From assembly GCA_937922985.1 (NCBI GenBank), contig CALAKV010000043.1, positions 1 to 22,473 of the forward strand: 22,473 nucleotides of DNA. Reading direction: 5' to 3'. Both the position numbers and the translations under genes were made by a program. Each line of letters begins with the position of its first letter. Within the stretch, counting starts at the first letter, position 1. This document shows, one piece after another, positions 1 to 6,782 of this stretch. The notes under the pieces were generated by a model that ran no database searches, was not told where the DNA came from, and saw only the letters and a list, made by a program, of their open reading frames with translations. Source of the DNA: an uncultured bacterium (GTDB lineage Bacteria > Patescibacteriota > Saccharimonadia > Saccharimonadales > Saccharimonadaceae).

Positions 1-2
1 GT

Positions 3-1481
3 CCAGCTATTTCAGAAGCTCTTAGATTGGTGGAAAATCGGCAAGTTTCAAACTTTATTGTAAAGGATTTAAGTCGTCTAGGACGTTCTTATATCAAGAT
101 TGGTCAACTAACAGAGATTACTTTTCCGAGCTTTGATGTCCGCTTTATCGCCTTAAATGATGGCGTGGATTCTAACAAGCCCAATGAGAGCAACTCCATT
201 TTCTTACCAATCAAGAGTTTAATGGACGAAATGTATGCGGCAGATACCAGCAAGAAAATTCGGGCGGTTGTGCAATCTAAAGCGAGAGCTGGCGAGCGTG
301 TCACAGTAAATCCACCTTATGGCTACCTCAAAGACTCCAACAATCCTAAAAACTGGATTATTGACCCAGTTGCCAGTGAAGTTGTGAAGCGGATTTTTCA
401 GGAAGCAAAAAGCGGAAAAAGTCTTTCAGAGATTGCGAAAGGATTAGAAAATGACAAAGTTTTCAAGCCAGACCGCCACCGAATCGAAATCGGATTAAAA
501 CCTATTTCCGCCAGTTCAAATGTTGAGAGCTTGCCTTATTTTTGGACGCGAGAAACCCTAAGTAATATTTTAGGACGTGAAGAATATCTTGGACATACGG
601 TTAATCTTCGTACACGGAAAAAATCTTATAAAGACAAGCGTAAGGTGGATAACCCAAAGGAAGATTGGTTGGTTTTCAAGAATACCCATGAAGCGATTAT
701 CGGCCAAGAAACTTTCGATATTGTTCAGAAGATGAGGAGTCACAAGCGGTCTAATCAACGGTATAAAAATCGGGCTGGTCACGAAAACTTGTTTGCTGGA
801 TTAGTTTTTTGTGGAACTTGTGGAAGAAAACACTATTTCTGCCCACAAGAGAAAAATGGACTTAACCACGACCATTACAAGTGTTCTGGCTACCGTAAGC
901 CGATTGATGGTTGCGAAAATCCCCACTACATTCAAAAATCCGCCCTGATTGAGATTGTAATCGACAAACTTCGTCAAACAATCCACGAGTGCCAATTAGA
1001 CAAAGAAGCCTTTTTGAAGAAGCTAGAACAACAAAGCCAAGCTCAATTCAGCAAAGACAACAAACGTCAGCAGCTGCAACTTCAAAAGGATGAACACCGC
1101 TCTGAAGAGATTGACAGTATCATTCAGAAGCTTTATGAAGATAATCTACTTAGCAAAATTTCAGATGAACGCTTTGTGAAGCTAAGTCGGAGCTATGAAG
1201 AAGAACAGAAACAACTCCAAACTTCCATTTCTGGCTTAACCGAAAAACTCGCTAAACAACAAGAAGACAGCCTTAATATCTCCAAGTTTATGGCGAGAAT
1301 TTCGAAATATACAGAGCTACCAGAACTAACCGTTGAGATAGTGAATGAGCTGATTGACAAGATTGTGATTCACAAACCAACTGGCACGAAACGCAATCGC
1401 ATTATTCAGATTGATATTTACTATAATTTCATCGGAAAATTAAACAATGAAAAAAGCGAGCCAAACGACTTGGCTCGCTAA
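3..1481 (+). CDS. Large serine site-specific recombinase, 5' truncated by the window edge
   Basis: This enzyme cuts and rejoins DNA at attachment sites of a mobile element. The reading frame is open to the window edge, so the catalytic N-terminus with its nucleophilic serine lies outside; the TTG at 27 is unlikely to be the true start. Numbering from that TTG, the end of the resolvase fold is seen in VKDLSRLGR (about 12-20) and the following FIALNDGVD. A recombinase DNA-binding domain covers about 80-240, and a zinc ribbon uses C262, C265, C286 and C296. A charged coiled-coil region (about 310-430) and a C-terminal tail follow, as in transposon and ICE integrases of Firmicutes. Its base and codon use is unlike its neighbours: it is more GC-rich by eye and contains one TTCGAA where later genes have many. 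This supports acquisition by transfer. Whether it is active cannot be judged without the N-terminus. Confidence 0.93.
   Translation, partial: PAISEALRLVENRQVSNFIVKDLSRLGRSYIKIGQLTEITFPSFDVRFIALNDGVDSNKPNESNSIFLPIKSLMDEMYAADTSKKIRAVVQSKARAGERVTVNPPYGYLKDSNNPKNWIIDPVASEVVKRIFQEAKSGKSLSEIAKGLENDKVFKPDRHRIEIGLKPISASSNVESLPYFWTRETLSNILGREEYLGHTVNLRTRKKSYKDKRKVDNPKEDWLVFKNTHEAIIGQETFDIVQKMRSHKRSNQRYKNRAGHENLFAGLVFCGTCGRKHYFCPQEKNGLNHDHYKCSGYRKPIDGCENPHYIQKSALIEIVIDKLRQTIHECQLDKEAFLKKLEQQSQAQFSKDNKRQQLQLQKDEHRSEEIDSIIQKLYEDNLLSKISDERFVKLSRSYEEEQKQLQTSISGLTEKLAKQQEDSLNISKFMARISKYTELPELTVEIVNELIDKIVIHKPTGTKRNRIIQIDIYYNFIGKLNNEKSEPNDLAR
1450..1478 (-). terminator. Rho-independent terminator on the minus strand, inside the recombinase 3' end
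   Basis: A perfect 9-bp stem (GCGAGCCAA at 1456-1464, TTGGCTCGC at 1470-1478) with a 5-base loop. On the minus strand it is followed by six Ts (complement of 1450-1455); on the plus strand no T-tract follows. It would stop minus-strand transcription from entering the recombinase gene as antisense RNA. It overlaps the last codons and the stop region of that gene. Confidence 0.7.
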
Positions 1482-1596
1482 CATTAACCTTAATAACTAA
1501 ACTGCTAGGTGTCAGGTCTCCTATTTAGGGCCTATTTTTATTGAGTTCTAAATAATTTTACAAAATCCTGAGTGCAATTTAATATTTTAGAAAATA
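1482..1596. other. Gene-free junction after the recombinase, candidate attachment-site region
   Basis: There is no open frame here. It carries closely spaced stop codons and an imperfect inverted repeat around 1516-1534 (AGGTCT facing GGGCCT with wobble pairs) followed by a T-rich stretch, which could be a weak plus-strand terminator. Because serine integrases usually lie beside one end of their element, an att site may lie here. No second copy of any segment is visible in the window, so this is only a proposal. Confidence 0.3.
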
Positions 1597-1632
1597 AAAA
1601 ACTGCGAGAGTTTAAAACCTATCGCAGTTTTT
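1597..1632. terminator. Bidirectional terminator between recombinase region and acidic protein gene
   Basis: An 11-bp stem (1597-1607 pairing with 1622-1632; core ACTGCGA/TCGCAGT) with a 14-base loop. The A-tract on one side and T-tract on the other make it a terminator in both directions. It directly follows the stop codon of the minus-strand gene at 1637. Confidence 0.8.
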
Positions 1633-1636
1633 ATAA

Positions 1637-2098
1637 TTATTTTGATTTAAAGTAATCAATTTCTTTAATCACATCAAGAAGCGCATTCGCACGCTTCACT
1701 TCATCTTCAATCATTCGAGCAGCATTATAAGCTGGTTCAATCAAAGTATTATCATCACTTGAACGGAGAAGTAAAAGATAAATATCAAATTTTTCTTCAT
1801 TCGAAACTGTTAATTTATCAACTAATGGTCGCAAATCTTCAAGAGCATGACCTTTAATTGTATCTAAATCTAAACCACCAAAACTTGGCATTACAGTTGG
1901 TTGAGTTTGTTCAACAACCGGTTGATCTTCTTCTGTAGCTGGAATCTCAACTTGGTTTAAATCTTCATATTGGAGTTCATCAGTGTTTTGATTATCATCA
2001 GAATCATCTGAAGAACCGCTAACACCAGAAAGAATCTTAGCGAGCTCTGGATCGTCGCTAACTGGCATTTTACTTGTTTGATTCATATCAATTTCCAT
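1637..2098 (-). CDS. Conserved acidic protein of unknown function
   Basis: A 153-residue cytoplasmic protein with no signal peptide or membrane segment. The first 65 or so residues are acidic and low-complexity, rich in D, E, Q and S. The C-terminal part (about 78-150) looks folded and helical, with the core motifs LEDLRPLVDKL, EEKFDIYLLLLRSSDD and ANALLDVIKEIDYF. I associate this C-terminal pattern with uncharacterised proteins of Saccharibacteria and related candidate phyla, but I know no function for it. The start at 2098 is preceded closely by AAGGTGG; a second ATG four codons later is possible. The gene diverges from the isomerase gene, and a TATAAT (minus strand, 2137-2142) about 40 bases upstream is its likely -10. 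A bidirectional terminator follows the stop. Confidence 0.8.
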   Translation of the reverse strand: MEIDMNQTSKMPVSDDPELAKILSGVSGSSDDSDDNQNTDELQYEDLNQVEIPATEEDQPVVEQTQPTVMPSFGGLDLDTIKGHALEDLRPLVDKLTVSNEEKFDIYLLLLRSSDDNTLIEPAYNAARMIEDEVKRANALLDVIKEIDYFKSK

Positions 2099-2117
2099 AA
2101 CCCACCTTTATATTTAA

Positions 2118-2146
2118 TTGACTTTACTTTTTATTAATTATATTGT
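2118..2146 (+). promoter_or_regulatory. Putative promoter of the isomerase gene, overlapping a divergent -10
   Basis: TTGACT (2118-2123), a 17-base spacer and TATTGT (2141-2146). The opposite strand has TATAAT at 2137-2142, so the two divergent promoters would share bases. The plus-strand -10 matches consensus in only four of six positions. Confidence 0.45.
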
Positions 2147-2195
2147 ATCATAGAATTAAAGCATAATCAAGATTATTTTTTCGAAAGGGTGGAAA

Positions 2196-3239
2196 ATGTT
2201 AGATAATTTTAATTTATTAGTTCAGCGCGACCCGCAAAATGCGCTTCTAGTCGCTAGCGAACAGTGGAAACAGGCGCTTTTTCAAGCTGAAGTTATTTCA
2301 CCAGAAAATGATGGCCGTGAAATCAAAAATATTGTTATTACAGGAATGGGTGGCTCAGCTTTAGCTGGTTTAATTGTGAAAAAATGGCTCGAAAATGAAA
2401 TAACTTTACCAATCGAAATTATTCGAAATTATAATTTACCAAAAAGTGTTTCGAAAAATACTTTAGTGATCGCAAGCTCGTATTCTGGAAATACAGAAGA
2501 GTCAATTTCAGCGTTAAATCAAGCAGTTGAAATTGGCGCACAGGTTGCCACAGTTTCTTCGCATGGCAAAATGGAAGAAATTGCCCGCAAAAATCAGATC
2601 GCACATGTTAAATTGCCAACAGGCCTTCAACCTCGAATGGCGGTAATTTATAATTTTAGAGCTTTAACTAAAATTTTAGTAAATTTTGGAATTATTTCGA
2701 ACGAAAAACACGAAGAAATTGAGCATTATGCCGATTTTTTGCGAAAAGAAAGCGAATCTTGGGCAGCAAGTGTTTCGAATGATCGGAATTACGCCAAGCA
2801 GTTAGCACTTTATTCGGCAGGGCGAAGTGCAGTTTTTTTGAGTTCAAGCGAATTTTCACCGCTAGCTTATAAATGGAAAATTTCTTGGAATGAAAATGCT
2901 AAGAATATTAGTTTCTTTAATGAATACCCAGAATTTAATCATAATGAATTTATCGGGTGGAGCTCACACCCAGTTGAAAAACTTTTTGCAATATTTAATC
3001 TACGCAGTAATTTTGACCATCCACGCGTGCAAAAACGATTCGAGATATCAGACAGGCTTTTAAGCGGAAAACGCCCAGCAGCACGAAATATTGAGCTAAA
3101 AGGTTCAACTTACCTTGAACAAGTTCTTTGGGGATCGATTCTAGCAGATTTTGTCAGCATTTATCTTGCTATCTTAAATAATGTAGATCCAACACCTGTA
3201 GAATTAATTGAAAAGCTTAAAGTTGAATTAGTAAAATAA
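2196..3239 (+). CDS. Bifunctional phosphoglucose/phosphomannose isomerase (SIS domain)
   Basis: It interconverts fructose-6-phosphate with glucose-6-phosphate and mannose-6-phosphate in the cytoplasm, linking sugar phosphates to glycolysis and envelope glycans. At 347 residues it has the usual length of the bacterial/archaeal PGI/PMI family, not of classical PGI. The first SIS domain shows GMGGSALAG (50-58) and the sugar-phosphate-binding SSYSGNTEES (94-103). The second half carries WNENAK and NEYPEFNHNE. E233 and H249 have the same 16-residue spacing as the catalytic Glu and His I recall from the Pyrobaculum enzyme. The C-terminal DPTPVELIEKLK supplies a conserved lysine. The start is set by AAAGGGTGG just upstream of the ATG. 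The gene stands alone with its own terminator, divergent from the acidic protein gene. Confidence 0.92.
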   Translation: MLDNFNLLVQRDPQNALLVASEQWKQALFQAEVISPENDGREIKNIVITGMGGSALAGLIVKKWLENEITLPIEIIRNYNLPKSVSKNTLVIASSYSGNTEESISALNQAVEIGAQVATVSSHGKMEEIARKNQIAHVKLPTGLQPRMAVIYNFRALTKILVNFGIISNEKHEEIEHYADFLRKESESWAASVSNDRNYAKQLALYSAGRSAVFLSSSEFSPLAYKWKISWNENAKNISFFNEYPEFNHNEFIGWSSHPVEKLFAIFNLRSNFDHPRVQKRFEISDRLLSGKRPAARNIELKGSTYLEQVLWGSILADFVSIYLAILNNVDPTPVELIEKLKVELVK

Positions 3240-3246
3240 TAATTTT

Positions 3247-3282
3247 AAAACTGCTATTAAATTTCGAAAATAGCGGTTTTTA
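3247..3282 (+). terminator. Terminator of the isomerase gene
   Basis: A 12-bp stem (AAAACTGCTATT at 3247-3258, AATAGCGGTTTT at 3269-3280, with one G-T wobble) runs into a T-tract. A TTCGAA lies in the loop. The flanking A-tract may let it also act on the opposite strand. Confidence 0.85.
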
Positions 3283-3296
3283 TTTTAATTTATACG

Positions 3297-3319
3297 AAAA
3301 AAGCCCGCAAATGCGAGCT
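3297..3319 (-). terminator. Terminator of tRNA-Ser(CGA)
   Basis: On the minus strand AGCTCGC and GCGGGCT form a 7-bp stem with an ATTT loop (3302-3319), followed by six Ts. It lies just downstream of the tRNA 3' end. Confidence 0.8.
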
Positions 3320-3326
3320 ACTTTCG

Positions 3327-3416
3327 TGGCGGAGAAGGGGGGATTCGAACCCCCGATACGGTTGCCCGCATACACGATTTCGAGTCGTGCGCCTTCAACC
3401 ACTCGGCCACCTCTCC
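3327..3416 (-). tRNA. tRNA-Ser(CGA), decodes TCG
   Basis: A 90-base class II tRNA with a long variable arm, as expected for serine. The acceptor arm GGAGAGG pairs with CTTCTCC, the discriminator is G and the CCA is encoded. The anticodon loop CTCGAAA gives anticodon CGA, which reads the serine codon TCG. A TAAAAT about 10 bases upstream on the minus strand may be its -10. Apart from the anticodon and variable arms it is very like tRNA-Ser(TGA) at 5906-5995, suggesting duplication of an ancestral serine tRNA. TCG is common in this window because the TTCGAA motif often places it in frame. Confidence 0.95.
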
Positions 3417-3457
3417 AATATTTACATTTTATCATATATCAGAGATTAAATAAAGAT

Positions 3458-4915
3458 TTATTTTACTGAATAATATATATGACCAGATTGAAGATTACCA
3501 AGCAACTTATCAACAGTTACAAATTGATAACCTTGAGAACTTAAATTCTGCAGAATACACGGAACTGCTTCAACTGATGTTCGGTGAATATCATGCATTA
3601 AAATTATTGCACCAGGGCGGGCGTTCGAGATTGCTCTATTACAAACAATATTCGAATTTCTATCTGCCCAGTCGCGAGTGTCAACAGACCATAAAATCGA
3701 ACTCATTCCAAGATTAGAAACAACTCTTTGCACAGCCGCATTAGTTGCACCATACGGGGGCCTAAGTGTGGTAGGTTTTACACCTGTAATTCCTTGTAAA
3801 ATATTATTAGTTGAGGCTATTTCATTTTGAACTTGCGCAGAAGATAGGCTTGGTAAGGAAGAATGAGACCAGGTATGGTTACCAATTTGATGTCCATTAT
3901 CAAAAACTCGCTTTACAATAGAAGGATATCTCTGAGCACTTGGGCCAATCATGAAGAAAGTTGCCTTCGCTTTATAACTTTGAAGATAAGAAAGGAGTTT
4001 ATCAGTATATATGCCCGGTCCGTCATCAAATGTTAAAGCAATACATTTTGAACAATCTTTATCAAGAAGCGGAGATTTAGAAGTTAATGGTACTGTCTTT
4101 TGAGCTTGTTTCGAATTTTGTATATCAGGAACTTCGAATATTTTTCTTGAAAAATCATTTTGTAAGAAATTAGAAATTTCTGAAATTTTAATTTGAAATT
4201 GGACCGAAGAAAAATTAGAAGGAATAATTTGACCTTTAGAAAAAGGGAAGTCAATCGTTTGTTTATCTAATATTATTATATTTTCGAAACTTTCAAAATC
4301 TAAATCATTCAAAATTTCATTCGAGAATTCTTTTTTACTATTTTTTAAATAATCTCGAATTTTATTTTTAATGATTTCTAAAATATTAGATTTATCTTTC
4401 TCTTTATTGTTTAAAAAGTCACTAAATTTTATAATTTCTCCATTTTTAGCATTGAAAGTCCAAAATAAATTTTGATCATTCAAATTCGCTCCATGAGTAT
4501 CTTGTTTGATTGAAATTAAAATTGAAATAGCATCATCGTTATTATAATAAACTTGATAGCTAATTCTTTCAGTTGAAATATTTTCGAAAGTTGATTTTTT
4601 TGCATCATCTTTAAAAGTATCATCAATTTCTTGAATTTTATTATTTATAAATTCATTGATTTTATTATTCTTCGTAACAGGGATTTCTAATATAGCATCT
4701 TCTTTCGAATTTTTTCTTTCAATAAATTTTGAACTAATTCCATTATATTTCGAATCTTTAAAATAATACTTTGTAATATCTTGATTGTGTTTTTCTTCTA
4801 CATTATGGTTAATTTTATTAAAAAATATAATCCCACTCAATAAAAGTAATAAAATAATAATTGAAATATATACAATCTTATTATTTTTTATTCTTTTTGG
4901 TATTTTTTTAATCAT
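3458..4915 (-). CDS. Membrane-anchored polysaccharide deacetylase (PdaC/PgdA type)
   Basis: It probably removes N-acetyl groups from peptidoglycan sugars outside the membrane, a change that commonly gives lysozyme resistance. The 485-residue protein has a basic N-terminus and one membrane helix (about 14-32). A DUF3298/RsiV-like domain (about 60-255) follows, then a complete NodB-homology domain. All five NodB motifs are present: TFDDGP (295-300), the metal-binding HTWSH (347-351), RPPYG (385-389), DTRDW (412-416) and LMHDIH (439-444), so it should be an active metal-dependent enzyme. The middle-plus-NodB layout matches PdaC of Bacillus; chitin or another glycan remains possible as substrate. 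No Shine-Dalgarno precedes the ATG. A TATAAT ends six bases upstream, suggesting a leaderless transcript. It lies between two minus-strand tRNAs and is not part of an obvious operon. Confidence 0.93.
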   Translation of the reverse strand: MIKKIPKRIKNNKIVYISIIILLLLLSGIIFFNKINHNVEEKHNQDITKYYFKDSKYNGISSKFIERKNSKEDAILEIPVTKNNKINEFINNKIQEIDDTFKDDAKKSTFENISTERISYQVYYNNDDAISILISIKQDTHGANLNDQNLFWTFNAKNGEIIKFSDFLNNKEKDKSNILEIIKNKIRDYLKNSKKEFSNEILNDLDFESFENIIILDKQTIDFPFSKGQIIPSNFSSVQFQIKISEISNFLQNDFSRKIFEVPDIQNSKQAQKTVPLTSKSPLLDKDCSKCIALTFDDGPGIYTDKLLSYLQSYKAKATFFMIGPSAQRYPSIVKRVFDNGHQIGNHTWSHSSLPSLSSAQVQNEIASTNNILQGITGVKPTTLRPPYGATNAAVQRVVSNLGMSSILWSVDTRDWADRNSNIVCNRAISNARPGAIILMHDIHRTSVEAVPCILQNLSSQGYQFVTVDKLLGNLQSGHIYYSVK

Positions 4916-4921
4916 AAAACG

Positions 4922-4927
4922 ATTATA
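4922..4927 (-). promoter_or_regulatory. -10 element for a near-leaderless deacetylase mRNA
   Basis: TATAAT on the minus strand, followed by six bases and then the ATG at 4915. Initiation would fall at or next to the start codon. The -35 is poor and overlaps the preceding tRNA terminator. Confidence 0.5.
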
Positions 4928-4939
4928 TCACCAAAATAG

Positions 4940-4964
4940 AAAAAACACCAGATTACTCTGATGC
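4940..4964 (-). terminator. Terminator of tRNA-Arg(GCG)
   Basis: On the minus strand GCATCAGA and TCTGGTGT form an 8-bp stem with two wobble pairs and a GTAA loop, followed by six Ts. It ends the tRNA-Arg transcript just before the deacetylase promoter. Confidence 0.75.
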
Positions 4965-4972
4965 TTTTTCTA

Positions 4973-5049
4973 TGGTACACCTGGCAAGATTCGAACTTAC
5001 GACCTTTGGCTCCGCAAGCCAACGCTCTATCCAGCTGAGCTACAGGTGC
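4973..5049 (-). tRNA. tRNA-Arg(GCG), decodes CGC and CGT
   Basis: A 77-base cloverleaf. Acceptor GCACCTG pairs with CAGGTGT (first pair G-U), the D-arm has AGCTCAGCTGGATAGAGC, the T-arm has GTTCGAATC and the CCA is encoded. The anticodon stem TTGGC/GCCAA encloses TTGCGGA, so the anticodon is GCG. Most bacteria read this box with an ACG tRNA deaminated by TadA; a G34 version cannot read CGA, which is common in the genes here, so another Arg tRNA must exist. A good promoter lies upstream and a terminator follows. Confidence 0.93.
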
Positions 5050-5053
5050 ATAT

Positions 5054-5069
5054 GCTACTTTTCAGTAGC
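5054..5069 (-). other. GAAA-tetraloop hairpin in the tRNA-Arg 5' leader
   Basis: On the minus strand GCTACT-GAAA-AGTAGC forms a perfect 6-bp stem capped by a GNRA tetraloop, ending four bases before the mature tRNA 5' end. It lacks a T-tract, so it is not a terminator. It could guide leader folding or processing by RNase P. Confidence 0.5.
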
Positions 5070-5107
5070 TAACTTTTGAAGTTCTTCCGCGCTAAGCAGA
5101 CATTTAA

Positions 5108-5136
5108 ATTTTAGCACATTTTTTAAAATATTGCAA
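5108..5136 (-). promoter_or_regulatory. Promoter of tRNA-Arg(GCG)
   Basis: On the minus strand TTGCAA (5131-5136), a 17-base spacer and TAAAAT (5108-5113). Initiation near 5101 would give a leader of about 50 bases before the tRNA. Confidence 0.65.
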
Positions 5137-5138
5137 GA

Positions 5139-5816
5139 TTAAAGATTTATTTTTCGAATAATTTTATCAATTAAATCAAGCTTAACTTCTTCCATTGGTA
5201 GGCGAGCGCCAATAATATCTGTAATTTTTTCACCATTTTCCTTTGGGAAGTAAATAATTGTGCTGGGCGAAAAGCGTTTTTTAGGCAAAAGAATAATAGC
5301 ATAAGTATTTGTTTCTTTTCGAATACCAAAAGCTCGAAATTCACCATAGGAATGAAAAGTTTCACCCATATAAACTCCGTGCGTCGAAAGACTATAAGAT
5401 ATGATTTGAGTGTGGTTTGATTTTCGAAGAATTAGAATTCCAATGGCTGACACTATAATTAAAGCAAGAAAAGTCCAAGATTGATTCAAAATTGCAAAAA
5501 GACAAAATGCTAAAATAATAATTGAAAATATAATATACCAAGATTTATTTTTATCACCTATTATTAAGTCTTGAGCTTGCCAATTAACAATTTCTCGTTC
5601 TTCGGCAATATTTTCAGCTGGTGATTGATTATTTTCAACTTCACGAACTTGTGTATATTCTTCTGGATTAAAGGGTTTAACTTCTTCAAAAACCGGCTCG
5701 GTAAATTCTTTAGGGTTTTCAGCCATAAAACTACCTGCTTCAGGTGTTCGAAATTGTGATTCAGGCAAACCCGTTACGCGAGGAACGCCATCTCGGTTTT
5801 CATTGTCGAAATTCAT
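5139..5816 (-). CDS. Membrane protein with two helices, unknown function
   Basis: The 225-residue protein has an acidic, proline- and glutamate-rich N-terminal region (about 1-85). Two adjacent membrane helices follow (about 92-110 and 113-131), then a cytoplasmic domain (about 135-225) rich in beta-strand-like stretches and ending in a basic amphipathic helix (LDLIDKIIRKINL). I recognise no catalytic motif; the layout resembles small PH-like or DUF membrane proteins of candidate phyla, but I cannot name the family. The ATG at 5816 has no Shine-Dalgarno and lies nine bases downstream of a TATAAT with a TTGAAT -35, so the message is probably almost leaderless. It sits alone between two tRNA genes on the same strand. 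Confidence 0.75.
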   Translation of the reverse strand: MNFDNENRDGVPRVTGLPESQFRTPEAGSFMAENPKEFTEPVFEEVKPFNPEEYTQVREVENNQSPAENIAEEREIVNWQAQDLIIGDKNKSWYIIFSIIILAFCLFAILNQSWTFLALIIVSAIGILILRKSNHTQIISYSLSTHGVYMGETFHSYGEFRAFGIRKETNTYAIILLPKKRFSPSTIIYFPKENGEKITDIIGARLPMEEVKLDLIDKIIRKINL

Positions 5817-5825
5817 AATATTTTA

Positions 5826-5854
5826 ATTATACCATAAGCTATTTAAAAATTCAA
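5826..5854 (-). promoter_or_regulatory. Promoter of the two-helix membrane protein gene
   Basis: On the minus strand TTGAAT (5849-5854), 17 bases and TATAAT (5826-5831). The ATG at 5816 follows nine bases later, leaving at most a few bases of leader. Confidence 0.65.
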
Positions 5855-5872
5855 AAAATCTCTACTAAAATA

Positions 5873-5896
5873 GAAAATCCTGCCGTTAAGCAGAAT
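5873..5896 (-). terminator. Terminator of tRNA-Ser(TGA)
   Basis: On the minus strand ATTCTGC and GCAGGAT (5877-5883, 5890-5896) form a 7-bp stem with a 6-base loop followed by a short T-tract. Confidence 0.65.
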
Positions 5897-5905
5897 TACC
5901 TATTT

Positions 5906-5995
5906 TGGCGGAGAAGGAGGGATTCGAACCCTCGATACGTTTTACCGCATGCCGGTTTTCAAGACCGGTGCCTTCAACCACTCGGCCACCTCTCC
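5906..5995 (-). tRNA. tRNA-Ser(TGA), decodes TCA and other TCN
   Basis: A 90-base class II serine tRNA with long variable arm, acceptor GGAGAGG/CTTCTCC, discriminator G and encoded CCA. The anticodon loop CTTGAAA gives TGA. Its D-arm, acceptor and T-arm are nearly the same as in tRNA-Ser(CGA) about 2.5 kb away. A consensus-like promoter lies directly upstream. Confidence 0.95.
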
Positions 5996-6006
5996 AGATA
6001 TTTTCC

Positions 6007-6035
6007 ATTATATCACATTTTTTTTGAATTCTCAA
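6007..6035 (-). promoter_or_regulatory. Promoter of tRNA-Ser(TGA)
   Basis: On the minus strand TTGAGA (6030-6035), a 17-base spacer and TATAAT (6007-6012), 11 bases before the tRNA. It overlaps the start of the intergenic region after the comF-like gene, so the tRNA has its own promoter. Confidence 0.75.
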
Positions 6036-6037
6036 GT

Positions 6038-6691
6038 TTATTTTTCTTGCTGAAGTAAATAAAACACCCAAACCTCTTTAGCACCACTTTGGTGAAGAAT
6101 TTTTGCAATAGATTCTAAAGTTGCGCCAGTTGTACGAATATCATCAAAAATTACATAAATTTTATCTTTCAAAAGCTTTTCTCCCGTAAACTCATAACTA
6201 CTTTTTGCCTGAATTTGTCGCGTTTTAAAATTTTTGCCGCGTTGAGTAGTTTTTGCTATCCTTTTAATTAATGTTGATTTTTCAATTTTCAAATTCCTTG
6301 CAAGCTGGTGAGCCAAAAGCTCAGTATGATCTAAACCACGTTCACGAATATGGTTCGAAAGTGTTGGAACCGGAATTAAAACCAATTTTTCACGATTATT
6401 AATAAATTCGCTATTCGAAAGTAGAAAATCAGATAAAAGTTTTGCGAGATAATAAGCATTCTGCCTCTTGCTTTGAAATTTAAATTCATCAACTATTTTT
6501 TGAAGCTCTCCAGACCTTTTCGAAAGATAAAATTCTTTCGAAATAACACTATTCGAACGAGAAAGGGAATTGCCAAAATTACACCTTGATTCAAGGCATT
6601 TTTCGCAAATAGGGTCGCCCAATTTCTGGCAAAAATAGCAATTATCTGGCGCAAAAGAGTTCAAAATTATTTCGTATATGCTTTTCTTCAT
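6038..6691 (-). CDS. comF: ComF-family phosphoribosyltransferase-like protein
   Basis: ComF proteins are needed for DNA uptake in natural transformation of several bacteria, probably assisting handling of the incoming single strand behind ComEC. The 217-residue protein has the family layout. An N-terminal zinc-ribbon-like part has C18/C21 and C29/C32 plus C37. The type I phosphoribosyltransferase fold has the conserved RERGLDH segment (116-122) and the PRPP-binding motif VIFDDIRTTGAT (180-191). Length fits ComF. The gene is divergent from hsp20. A TATAAT (6714-6719, minus strand) lies about 22 bases before the ATG, and an AGAGGTAG further from the ATG than usual is the only Shine-Dalgarno candidate. 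Other members of the family are annotated only as amidophosphoribosyltransferases, and no other competence gene is in the window. Confidence 0.88.
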   Translation of the reverse strand: MKKSIYEIILNSFAPDNCYFCQKLGDPICEKCLESRCNFGNSLSRSNSVISKEFYLSKRSGELQKIVDEFKFQSKRQNAYYLAKLLSDFLLSNSEFINNREKLVLIPVPTLSNHIRERGLDHTELLAHQLARNLKIEKSTLIKRIAKTTQRGKNFKTRQIQAKSSYEFTGEKLLKDKIYVIFDDIRTTGATLESIAKILHQSGAKEVWVFYLLQQEK

Positions 6692-6710
6692 AAAAAATCG
6701 TTTCTACCTC

Positions 6711-6739
6711 TTGATTATATAATAAAAGTGCGGTATAAT
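6711..6739 (+). promoter_or_regulatory. Promoter of hsp20, overlapping the divergent comF -10
   Basis: TTGATT (6711-6716), a 17-base spacer and TATAAT (6734-6739). The comF -10 on the other strand (6714-6719) overlaps this -35, so the two transcripts may compete. No CIRCE-type inverted repeat is visible. Confidence 0.65.
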
Positions 6740-6782
6740 AAAGTAAATTAATCTTATTTAGGAAATTTAATGCGGAGGAAAA

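Noticed and set aside
1482..1636. CRISPR, IS or rRNA remnants in the junction
   Set aside because: No repeated units, transposase fragments or conserved RNA core can be seen.
5886..6071. Minus-strand open frame of 61 codons
   Set aside because: It runs across tRNA-Ser(TGA) and its promoter and has no coding signal.
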